Source: Pleodorina starrii | Taxonomy: Eukaryota; Chlorophyta; Chlorophyceae; Chlamydomonadales; Volvocaceae | NCBI GenBank assembly: GCA_030267565.1 | Contig: BRXU01000012.1 | Location: forward strand, 1,238,501-1,302,500 | Direction of reading: 5' to 3' | Length of the DNA: 64,000 nucleotides | The notes under the pieces: model-generated | The model's database searches: none | Told to the model about the DNA's origin: nothing | The model's input: the letters and a program-made list of their open reading frames with translations, nothing else | Translations under genes and position numbers: made by a program | In this document: positions 36,146 to 47,400 of the stretch, one piece after another | How positions within the stretch are numbered: position 1 is the stretch's first letter | Layout: every line of letters starts with the position of its first letter

Positions 36146-39100
36146 ATGGCCCCATGGGAAGTGCCTGATGTGTGTATTTGGTCGCAGGCCCTGCCTGCGT
36201 TTGACGCTGGGCAGTATTCCTTCTTTGGGGACTTCTCTGCAGCTGACAGTGGCTTAGAGGGAGCTCTAGAGGTAAGAACCGACCTACAGACGAGCCGCGC
36301 CAGTTACCGGCCGCGGACTGAGCAGGGCCACAATCTCCGCAGGACGGCCTTGAGGCTCCACCGCCCGAAGAGGGTCTCAGCCAATATTACGGTCTACATG
36401 CGGCTGAGGAGGAGCCGCTTGACGAGGATTTGTCGGTTGCGACCATATTTCGTAACCAACTCGGTTTGGGGCCAGCAAAAAACCCAAACCCAGTCACGCG
36501 TGCGGAACCCGATGACGACATCGGCTTGGACGCTCTGCTGACAGATCCACTGTCCGTCGCGCGCAAGCAGGTGTGGGTGGCCATTGGGACAACGCCTCGC
36601 TCCTAGATGCGCGTTGAAGCACCTCGACTGCCCCATCGCTCTGCACGCCGCTTCATCACCCGGCCTCTACCATAGGTCGCCCGCCTTACAGCCGTGTTCC
36701 TTTTGGTCGAGAGCCCGCTGACCGCCTTGCTTGGCAACTGCCCGTGGTTGTCACCCCACCTGCAGCTGCGGGATGACGACTATGACCACAGAGAGGAGGG
36801 ACTGCCTGCGGAGCTGTACCCTGCCGTGGTGGAAAGTGCGGCGGTTGCAGTCACCCAGCCGCAGCCGCTGTTCGGGGCCGCAGCTGCCAGCCATTCCGGC
36901 CTGTTTAACGGATATCGCGACCATGTACAGGGGCCTTTCCACGCCGCTGCTGCCGACGGCTCGTCGAGGGCCACCGGTAGTGCGGCCATGGCCCCGCAGC
37001 CGCTGCAGCCCTCCCTGCAGCCCGCTCCCTTTGCCGCTTCCGGATCTGCGCTTCTGCAGATGTCGAATAAGCCACCGCAGCAGCTCGCCCATGCAGTGAC
37101 GCTGAAGGAGCTGGAGGCGCGCATCCTAGGCAGCACGGAGGCACCAGCGCTTCCAGCAGCGGGCCAAGGGGCCATTGTCGCCGGCGCCGGCGCCCCCGCT
37201 GTGGGTCATGTGCCGGATCCAGGGACCGGCGGCCCGGACGCGCTGGCAGCGACCGTGTCTAACCAACAGCAGCAGTCTATGGGGTTGCTAGGAAGACCGC
37301 TGCCCGGCACGCCTGCTGTCGCGGACGCGTACGCAATGCCGGGGGCCGTGCCGCCGCCATCGGAGGCGTTCTTTCCGCAACGGCCGCCGGGGCAGCCTCC
37401 CGGAGTGCATGGCATGGCACCGCAGCTGCGTTACAATTCCCAACACCGAATGCATGGCGCGCCTGAGCCACACTGGTCCATGCCGATACACATGATGCCG
37501 CCCGGTTCGGCGGGATCCGCCATGTACCCGCCGCTGAACCTCATGTACAGAGGCGATGGGATGATGCTTCCGCCGCCGTCACCGCACCATCACCCGCCGG
37601 GCCCAGACATGCTCCAACAGGGTCCGATGGGTTCACAGCCGTACGGTCCCGGCGGCATGCACCCACCGCGGGGACCTTCGCCGCCGTATGCCCCTGGTCC
37701 GATGGATATGGGCGGCTCGTTGCCGTACATGCATGGTGGGTTATCGTGATGGTCGTGGCCTCGACGCTTGTTGCTCTGCTGCTTCTGTGATACATCCTCC
37801 TCCTTGAGCTTGGCACTGAAGCTACTCGCGCCTTTGTCGAGGACACAACAAAGCACCTCCGCGACGGTAACGTTGAATTTTATTGCTCTCATGGAGAGTT
37901 GTCACCACGGTCTTGAACCAAGCCGCAGTCACGTCGTCCGGGTACGTTTGCAGCGATGTCTTCGCCTTACCACGAGCGCTCGCGGCGCGTTCGTTTCGTT
38001 TGCGGTGAGTGACGGATATCTGGTTGTTTGACGCTACCCTCCTGGCTGTTTTCCCTTATCCTGCAAAACGCAGCCGGTTACCCAATGCGGCCGGTGGGGC
38101 CACCGCCGGGCATGCCGGTCGGCCCCATGCATGGCATGCCGCCCCGGCCGGGTCCCTTCGGGTACGGTCCTCCCGCCCTGGGCATCGGCGCTGGGCCTGG
38201 ATCGCAGCAGCAGCAACAACAGCTGCTGGCGGGCCCTGGGCCGCGGCGGCCGCCCATGCTGTCTGGACAGCCCCTTTTGGGGCCCGGAGGAGCTCAGCGG
38301 CCGCCGCAAGGACTGGGGTCAGCCGGAGCGCGCTCAACCGCCCAGGCAGGCAGACACCCCGGCGGGTCGCAGGCGGCGCCGGACTCTGGGCAGCAGGTGG
38401 GCAGCCTCAGCAGATGCGTGGGCATTAGGTCTTTACAGCGAGAGAATCGATGCGTGCTTTGCCTTTTGGTGGCAGACATACATGGGCGTGCTTACCCAGG
38501 GGGACGAAGCACTGCATGGCTTTTGCCTGGACCCCGATGCTGCTGGCGGCGTATGGCGTTAAGCTTGAGATGACTCCCTGTTATGGGCACGATGGGATTC
38601 GAGTAACGGAGAGACCCCAGTTGGGATCGGCGCCGTATCGCGTCGCGGTCGTGGTGGGGCTGGAGTGTGGGTTAGTGAAAAATCGGCCGATATGGGGCGC
38701 CTGGTTGCCTAGCCGGTTGTGCGCCATGTGTTAAGGGCTCCCCATTGCCCAGGCGGCGTTGCCCCAATCGTTTGCTGCGAGACTGATGAATCCGAGAGCA
38801 GTTCGCAGCCTCGATGGCTTTGGGTGCCATGGGTGCATCTTCGGACGTCTACTGAGCCCCTGTTCCTTGCTGTCATGCTTCCCCCATCATCCCACCACCC
38901 CTGCCACCCAGTCCGCCCGCACCGGCGGCGCCCCGACCGCGGCACCTGTCGCGCTGGCGGCCGCCGCCGCCGCAGCCGGGCGCACTGGCGGCGCGCCGTC
39001 CGGTCGCGGCGGCCGCCTGAGTGGCAAGTGGATGCCGCCAGAGGATGTCGAATACGTCGTGCGGAGCATGCTGTACACCGTTGCAAACGGCGTGCCATAT

Positions 39101-41545
39101 GTCGAGGACTACTACTATCAGGCGTTCGTGCACACGCACGTTTCCCAGCCGTCGCGGCAGCAGCGTCTCCCTGGCGCATGCCCCATGGCGGCGCCCTTTG
39201 TGCCGGAGGCGCTGCGGACATTGTCTGAGGACCAGATGAGCATGATGCGCCTGGACCCCAGCACCCGGGCCAAGGTCGTGGAGGGGCTGCAGGGACTGGG
39301 CAAGATCGTGCTGTCGAACATTCGCACACCGAAGGTGGGCAGGCGGATGTGCGCTGACAGGGCGATCTACAGTGGGGATCCATAACCTGTACCAGAGGAC
39401 TAGAGGAGGATGGGTGGGCTGAGGGCGGCCGCTGTCGCTCGGAGCGGCTTGGGGTGCGGACCAACCCAGACCGGCCTGCATGCTCCAGGACAGCACGACC
39501 CGACGAGAGCAGGACCAGGGTGATTACTTCCTGGCGCGTGCGAGGCCGCCTGGCCTGATGACTCTTGCCTGCCTGTTTTCGATTGCGCACTCTTTTTTCC
39601 GCGCGCCTGCTGCAGGTGCTGATGGACCTGTCGGACCGGGAAATGAAGGCAGGCGACGTGGGGGCACGCGCCTCCACCGCGGGGGAGGAATCGGCCGGCA
39701 TCGGCAAGGTAAGTGGGGGGCGCGCGTGTAGGTGGCGAGGAGGATGGAGCACGCAGCATGGGGCCTGGAACACCGGGTGGATTCGTTTGGTGCGGCAGCG
39801 GTTCGACAGCTGCATGCAGGCGCGTCGAAAGCAAACCCGCACATGTCGCACGGTCTGGGACGGCGTCGATCTGTTTGTCCCCACGCCTGGTGCGCCACAC
39901 CGCGTGTTTTGCTGGGACGGTCTAAAGCCTCTCGTTCCCGCGCTCGTATTATCAGGATGTGCCCGCTTCCCTGACACTCCGGCCCTCACGCGCGCCCTCT
40001 GCCAGTCACCTCCCCCCGCGGGAGCCCCGCCCCGTGCCCTCCTCCACCCCAAGCCTGTTCTTCTTATCCTCGGCCCCCGCTTTGACCCGCCGTCCCTTTC
40101 GGCTCGGATAGGGCTCGGACCAGGGAGCGGGAGGCCGCGGCGGAGCTCGGTCGCTGGAGCAGGAGCCCTTCCTAGCCGCCCGCATCATGATTGAGGACTG
40201 CATGAACCTACTTTTGGATGTGGACGACATCGACCGGTCCGCTAACCACATGATGGCGCTGGCGCATTCGCAGCAGCGCACGGCGGCTGTGGTGGCGGCG
40301 CTGCCGCACGGCGCTGGCGGCGCGGGGCCCAGTGCTGTCATGGAGGCGGCAGCGCCGCCAGTGGGGCCGTACGTTCCATCGCCAGCCACGCTGCTGCAGC
40401 TGACGCAGCTCTGCCAGCGGCGGGAGGTGTTGTTGGCGGGGATTACGGGCGCTTTCCGGCTGCCTAACTCGCCCAGGGGTGGCCCGGTCGCCGGGGAAGG
40501 CCCCGGCCTGCTCGCTGAGGGCTCCATTGAGTTGGACTCGGGTGCAGGAGCTGCGCGGATGGGTGGGCAGCTGGGCGATGGCGTCCTCACCAGGATTCTG
40601 GCGCTGAACAAGGGCCGTGGCGTCGTGGCGCGCGCGCTGCTGGTCATCGCCGCTCCGGCAAGCCTGGAGGCCGCTGCAGCGACGGTACGTGAACCACAGG
40701 CGGTGCAGGGTAACCACAGCGACGCACCGGCGACCACGCCGGCAGCGAGAGCTGCAGCAGCGGCGCCACTGAAGCCGCAGGGGCACGCGCCGGCGGCTGG
40801 CGGCAGGAATGAAGAGGGTGCGGCGAGCGCGGGTAGCCTCCTTGGCGCGGATGTGCCCAGCCCCTTCGCGTTGCTGTGGGGCACGCTTCGGAATGCCTGG
40901 ATGGTGTTCGGCACCAGCCTGCGGCAGGATTTAGACGCAGCGACGGAGCGGCCCTTCCTGGAGGCAACCTCACGGCTGGCGGTGGCGCTGCGCGAGGCGC
41001 TACTGCGCCTGTCGTCGCCGCGCGATGTGGTGGACGCGGCGGCGGCCTTCAATGCTGGCTGCCAGCAGTACACCGAGGTTCTTTGCCAGGAGGCGGGGGA
41101 GCAGGCCGCCGATGCGGATGCGGACCTGCCCATGAAGGCGAAGCTGCTGCCGCTGGCACAGATGCACGCTGTTGAGGCAGCAGCGGAGCAGTCGGCGGCG
41201 CCGGCGACATGGCTGGGTGAAGCGCTGGGGGCGCTCCTGACGCGGGCGTCGCAGCTCGGGCTGGCAACGGCGGGCAAGGAAGCGGACGGCGACGGTGGCG
41301 AGGAGGCGTTGTTGGCGGCTGAGTGGCGGCAGGAATACAACGTCCTCTACGTCCGGCTCACTCGCCACCTGTCGGCGCTGGGCGAGATCCGCTCGATGGC
41401 GCTGGCTGCCACCAGCGGCAGCACCGAGGCGCTGGCGGTGGTTCGTGCGCTCAGCTGCAGGCTACTTGTGAACGCCATGCTGCAGCACGCGTCCGAGGAG
41501 CAGGCGCAGGAGCTCAAGCGCGCGCTGTCGGCGCTGGCGCCCTGA
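36146..41545 (+). CDS. PAT1: PAT1-type mRNA decapping activator
   Basis: Seven exons: 36146-36271, 36343-36570, 36766-37735, 38074-38396, 38912-39334, 39616-39708, 40112-41545; all phases agree and give about 1,198 residues. PAT1 bridges deadenylation, the Lsm1-7 ring and decapping enzymes in P-bodies. Family signs: N-terminal FDAGQYSFFGDF (about residue 20); an acidic exon 2; a Pro/Gln/Met/Gly-rich region (about 119-550); the conserved PYVEDYYYQAF segment in exon 5; and a C-terminal helical region beginning FLAARIMIEDCMNLLLDVDD. The two-part Ala-rich C-terminal domain includes LTRILALNKGRGVVARALL. The start at 36146 (MAPWEV) is the nearest in-frame ATG; the frame stays open further upstream, with another ATG near 36016. 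Alga-specific Ala/Gly linkers make it longer than most relatives. Confidence 0.85.
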
Positions 41546-44415
41546 CCGACCTGTGGCCTAGAGTGGACGCAATACTTTTTTTGGGTGGGGGAGAAGGTCA
41601 GGACATGAGGGTCCTGTTCGCTGTCAAGTTCACGAAGGGTAGGGAGGCGTGTGGCTCTCACGCTGTCGTCACATGGCTGCCATCATCGCTTAGACTGCGG
41701 AGGACAGATCTGTCTGACATGGGGTCTTGCTGCTTGCGACTGCGTGCCCAATGTCGCAATGGGACCTCGCTCTCTGTCTGTTCAGTCCCACGCGCCCAAT
41801 GCTTGTACGAGCCCGGTACGAATCCTCGGGCTCGTACCTCGCGGTTCATGGAGGATTACGTGCCCTTGTATGACGTGTGCATGTAGCTGCGTGAGATGCC
41901 ATACCTCACGGGCGCCCAAGTCATTCACGATGAGCGCAAAAAGCCATGGCCATATCGCAAATGCGTGCCCCCTCGGGCATGCCCTAATGTGCGTGTCCAC
42001 ACGTGACAGAAATGGTAGTCCGCTTACTTTATGATGGCAGTACAATGATAACCCGGGTCTTGGTTTGTGCGTGTGTGTGCTGTCTTTCGTCACGTGTCTC
42101 AAGTGCTGCCTTCGCTTGTTCCTAATAGCTTGGCGGCACGCAGTGTCAGTCTTCAGCTCAAGCCGGACGTCCGAACTCGTACCGTGTATGTGCCCAAGTG
42201 CGGCTGCCCCAGAATTGAGTCTCCTAAGTGCGGCCCGGACCAATTGCATGTTCCTGCCAGCTGTGTCTGGCCATGCTTCCCTTCTCACGTCCTGACTAAC
42301 TGCACGGGAAAGATGTTCGCTGTTGGGATGCGGACAATGACACCGGTAGGAGTACTGCGGCGGTTGAACCGGGCGATGACCAGTGAAGGTCATCGCAATC
42401 CCAGGCTTGTGGCAGCCTGTTTCAGGCACGGACAGCCTGGGGCCTGCTATGTGATGTCGTCGAGGTCAGGGGCCAGAACTCTCCAATACTCCAATATGAC
42501 AGCAGTGTCGCCTTGCGCTGGGTGACTTCAATCTTTTCGATGCCTAGCTAGCCAACGATTGTATATGTGTCCCGCCCTTCCTAATATTTGCCCAAATCAT
42601 GCTTTTAATCGTCCAGCTAGCGTTTCACCCCTGTCGCACTGTATTTGCAATTTTTGGTTTCGGGGATGTTGTGCGGTCGTGGTGCTGCCACACCACTGGC
42701 AGTGGTCCACTGCCCAAGGCCCCCTCAAGGCCAGGAACGGCTGTAAGCCCCAAGGGCCATGAGCCGCGCGAGGGGGAGGTCACGGGCCGTGGGAAACACA
42801 GCCGAGGTGCGTGCGTGGGGCCCCCTGCCTCCTACAAAACACAGTTGTCCACAAATGTCACTTCACCACACAACAGCACCATTTGCAACTACAGCAACGT
42901 CTTCAGCTGCATAGTAGGTACAGCAGGCACGTATCACGCTTGTCCAGGCTTTCCAGACTGATCCCTGGTGGTCTCCGCGCAACCACGCGTCTACCATTTC
43001 CTCCGGGGCTGCAATGGGTCTGGAGAGGCCACTGGACTGCCGTACGCTTCCGATAAGGTAAAAATGATCAAGACGAGCTATTATGCTTTGCCTCATTACG
43101 TCTCGTGACTGCAGGAGCACAGCCCTTGCTGTATTGCACCACCTGGAGGCCAATGGCTTGCGACAATACCAGTCTTCCCGTTTGCAGTAGTCAATCATCC
43201 TGGGCAAACCAACGCGAGCGTCCGATGTCCCGAGCTTTACTGCGGCGGCCGTGCACGTCCACGGCCGGTCCCTGACTACGTGCAAAGAGCCAATCATTTC
43301 GGTTTACTGCACCCCTCCACATTCGCCCATCATGGCCGGTCGCCACCTGTCTGAAGCTAGTCAACGCCGGCCGCCACCGCTTCTGTAACTGCGCATATTC
43401 CATTCCAGGTAGCCACATCCCATGTGTGCGCAACCCCCACGCCTGAACAAATACTAATGCGAGCCGCGGGTCCAAGGGCTGACAAAACGCGTGTAAGCAC
43501 GACATTTTAGACCATGCACTGGTAGAAGACCAACGCCCAAACGAGTGTTGCATGGTTGGGAAGTGTGACTTCCTTCCAGCCCTTCAACATCTGCCTGGCC
43601 CCTACACGATGTCTCCCATGTTCCAACCAACCGCCGGAAAGGAAACCAAACCGGAAATAGATAAGACACAGAAATATGCGTTCATACTGCCCCCGTTGGA
43701 AAGCATGCATCTCCTGGCGGCACTGGGGCCAAGCCCTTTCCTTAGCTTCGATGATGCTGTCACCCTGTTCATGCTGTGCCAGGAAATGCATGTGCCTAAT
43801 ATATCCCCCATCGCCAACCCAATTTTGTTGTACATATTAGTCCTACCATGCCATTGCCCAGCAACACTGTCCTATCACGTTCTACCTGCACCATGCCATT
43901 GCCCAGAAAGACTGTCCGTTCGTGAGTACCACCACACATCTTTCAGTCAGTCCCATAGCGGCGGTTGGGCGTGCGCTGTCGTCTGCCTGCCAAACTTTTT
44001 GGTGACTGTGCGTTTCCGCTGTCCTCCACTGCATCACCATCTGTAGTAGCCTCCCTCCGTTCGAGTCGAAACGCACTTCGTCGCTGTACAAGGTCCCCAC
44101 TCTGCGAGTCGATCGCGCGACCTGATCCGAGGGCTTCTTCTTCATGGGCTGAACACTTGCCGTCCTGCACTCCACCCTGCTGCGAGTCCAGCGCCTGCAT
44201 CATAGTGATCAAAAGAGCACCTTGGAGCACATCACCAGGCGGTGGAGAGAGCGAGCCCATGTGTTAACACGATTAGAGCTCGATGAGGGGGCCCCAAATC
44301 GGCTCTTTGGAATATAATCAAGTACCAAACGAAACACTGTCAGGAAAAATGTTTTGGGCTTTTGAAGTTCGTCCAACAGCAGTAGTGGACGGCCCCCGAG
44401 CTCCCAGGAACTTAA
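41546..44415. other. Spacer with possible decayed coding sequence
   Basis: No intact gene is recognised. Minus-strand frames at 42863-43297, 43191-43553 and 43507-43791 overlap in different frames and have protein-like composition (for example RWRPALTSFRQVATG, RQSIIARLDHFYLIG), as expected of one decayed reading frame. A minus frame at 43943-44260 (KCSAHEEEALGSGRA) could be a C-terminal exon of the RBR gene. A short direct repeat (CCATGCCATTGCCCAG at about 43848 and 43889) is also present. Confidence 0.35.
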
Positions 44416-47400
44416 TCAAGGAACCTCAGAACTTGGTACCAATTGATCCCAATGAACAAGCGGTGTCAGCTTCCTCGTGAGATTACAGCTTGGCAACATG
44501 CAATAACACGCACATACCTGCAATAGAGCAGCCAACCCATCTGGGATTTGGTGTTCTGCCAATGTTCCAGCTGGTCTCGTGCATGCACCCGCACCCCTGG
44601 CAGTGCCCGCCGCAGTGGTGGTGTGGCTCAAGGTCGCCAGCACCCGTGTTCCCGTGTCTGCTTGGCTAGCTCTGGTTGGCTCGTCACTGAAGGATGGATG
44701 ATGCGGGCTGCCGTTGGGCGAGCGGTTGGATACTGCCCCATCACCAGCTGGCTCACCGCCGACATACTTCGCCACCTCACTTGCAGCTTCTGTTTTGCTC
44801 CTCAAGCGATCCAGACCTCCAAAGCTAGAGGTTGCAAGTGACGAAATAGCGTGGACGCTTGGCGATCTGCCCCGTTCATGGAGCGCCTGCATCGGCAGCA
44901 TGCTGGTACGGTCCCCTCCAAAAGCGCGTGCCGCAGGGGCATCCTTCTTGCTGATGGCCCCAACACCGCTAGCTGTGCTGGCAATGCAGTGTTCACCAGC
45001 TCCCGCAACGCTTGGCTCCCCTTTCAACAAGAAAGACTTCATGGCGGGGACAAACACCTGATTGTAGAACGCGATGATGTCGGCACGTGAAACGATCTGA
45101 GGCACGTTGACACAGGTAAATGGGGCATCAGGTAGCAGAATAAGACAGGGGGGTGTGGGCCCTTGAGCCGTGCTATGGGTCAAACACCCTGCTTTGGGTC
45201 AAACACATGCCTGGGTTATGCAGAGCAATTTGCACGGGTCCATGTGCACGTACGCTTGAGGCCTCCCTACCTGCAGGCCGGGGTTGGATTGCTCTATGAT
45301 AACGGAGCGAAAGATGGCCTGCTGCGCCTGCGGCTGCTTGCGGTAGTGTGTGATGATCTCTCGGAACGAAACCTGGGGCAGCTTGTGAACCTTGCAGTAT
45401 CCATACAGCGCCGAGAGAACGATCTGATCAATGTGGCGGTTGTAAAACAGATGCGTCTGGCAGTACAGAGCGTACTCGATCGTCTCATACACCTGCATGT
45501 TTCACGTGTCAACCTCAGCATGTGCTCAGCAATCACAGACACGTGCCTTGCTCTCATTTTTCTTACCTTCGTGCTGACTTCCACCCGGTCCAAAGGGCTG
45601 AAGTTGAAGTTGTCGCACATGAGTGCTAGCCTGAATGCAGCGAGCTTCAACACCTGCGAGAGATAAGCCGCGTCCTCATGTGCGGACTCAGCTTGAGCTG
45701 CTAACATGGATTCTTACCTTGTGGCAGAAGTTGTACAGTGCCCCAGAGCTGCCACCCAACTTGGCAGCCCCAGGAAGCTCAACTCCGATGCTATGGGGAA
45801 GCTTCTCGGTGGTGAGCTGTGTTGCCTGTGGGCTTCCGTTGCCACCGCGAGCTGTCGGCAATAAACAAAAGCGAGCGAAGCATTATTTGTATATATGTCG
45901 TGTCCAAGACAATGCATGCCCCCACAGCACAGCCCCACCTGCATGACAAACACGCCTTACCTTTCTTCGCAGGAGACATCCCTCCAAACACCGGGCATGC
46001 CTTGGGCCGCTTGGGTGATGGTGACGGTGCAGGCGCCACGGTGGAAGCTCCCTTCACATCCACCGTATCCATGGGTGTCGGACCCGAAACAGCAGGCTCG
46101 TTTGGCGCTGCCGTAACTTTGCCGCCCGTCCCGCCACAATTGCTAGCTGCCTGACTGACGGCACCACCGCTTGACTGGCATGCCAATTGGGAGCTTGCAG
46201 CGCCACAATCCCCAGCACGCTGCGAGGTGTCCTCCGTCGCCGCAGTGGGCAACGGCAACGTAGGTGCAGTGCTAAGCGGCACACCCTCGTCCCGATTCAC
46301 GTGGTTGATGATGTGGTGGTAGAGTGAGGAGCCAGGCTCCCAGGCTAGAGACTCCAGAATGCGCTCCTCAATGAGGAAAAGGTGCCGCTTGAGCTCCCTG
46401 TGGTCAATTTGGGATGTGCCAACATCAATAAGCTAAAACACAGCTTGCGCACCCTGTCCGACAGCTAATTTTAAATACACCCCCCCTTTTAAGGGGTTGA
46501 AGGTGGCGCACACTACAGGGTGCCAACCTGAGGTGGAAACGCAACATGGTGCTTTACTTCTGAAAAACAGCTGCTCGTGCACGTTTCGCTTGCAACACCT
46601 CGAGCCTTTTGGACGGATCTGAAGGATACCGACAGCTTTTATATTCAGGAGAGGAACATTGCTGAAAGCTGTGTTCATAGTGAGCGACACCCAACATGCA
46701 AAATACTACAGGCACCAAAACTTCCGGCAATAACGCATGACTGACCGGGGCAAGGCAGGGATGCTCTTGACAAAACCCTGGATCATCTTGGCCAGGTCGA
46801 ACGCTTTGATATGCAGCGCGTCCAAAACCTGAAATGAATCATCAAATAGGGCGGGCAAACGTCACAAGGCCGTCACAACCTCAAAACTGAATACATGTGC
46901 GGGCACGGGTTGGAAAAGGCATTGCGCACCTTTGGAAAGGCGCATGAAACCATGCGGTAGCATGCCGCCACCACCTCGACGCAGCAGGCCACAAGGGTAC
47001 GATGGAATTTGCCTGTTGACAGGAGGGCAACGGCACTCGGCATGCCGCTTGCCTTCTCCTCGACATGCAGTATATTCTCCAGGCTGTGAAAGTACAGCTT
47101 AGTGACTTCTGTCCGCTTCTCCGCCGCCAGGGACGTTTGCAGTAGTGGGAATGGGCCCAGCAGCGAGGGGATCTTTTCTTCGGGCATGACAGAGCTCACT
47201 AATTCCCGGACTCGCCGGCTGAGCTGCTGCGCGGCTGCTGAGGGGCCGGTAGGACACGTGCTTTGGGGCCCAGCCCCCGGCACTGCCACGGCCTCAAAGT
47301 ACTGCAATAAGCTCGGCGGCGGCTGCATGGCATGGAAATAGGCGGGGCAAAAACGCGGCGAGTTACTTTTGTCTTCAATGGAGTAAAGTATGCTACTGGT

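Noticed and set aside
38709..41340. Minus-strand frames of about 445 codons at 38709-40052 and 40006-41340
   Set aside because: Antisense shadows of PAT1, whose plus-strand exons carry recognisable PAT1 motifs and consistent splice phases.
44483..44487. TGTAA (algal poly(A) signal) on the minus strand just after the last RBR exon
   Set aside because: It lies about 30 bases after the 44518 donor and upstream of the read-through stop, so it cannot be assigned as the true signal without transcript ends.
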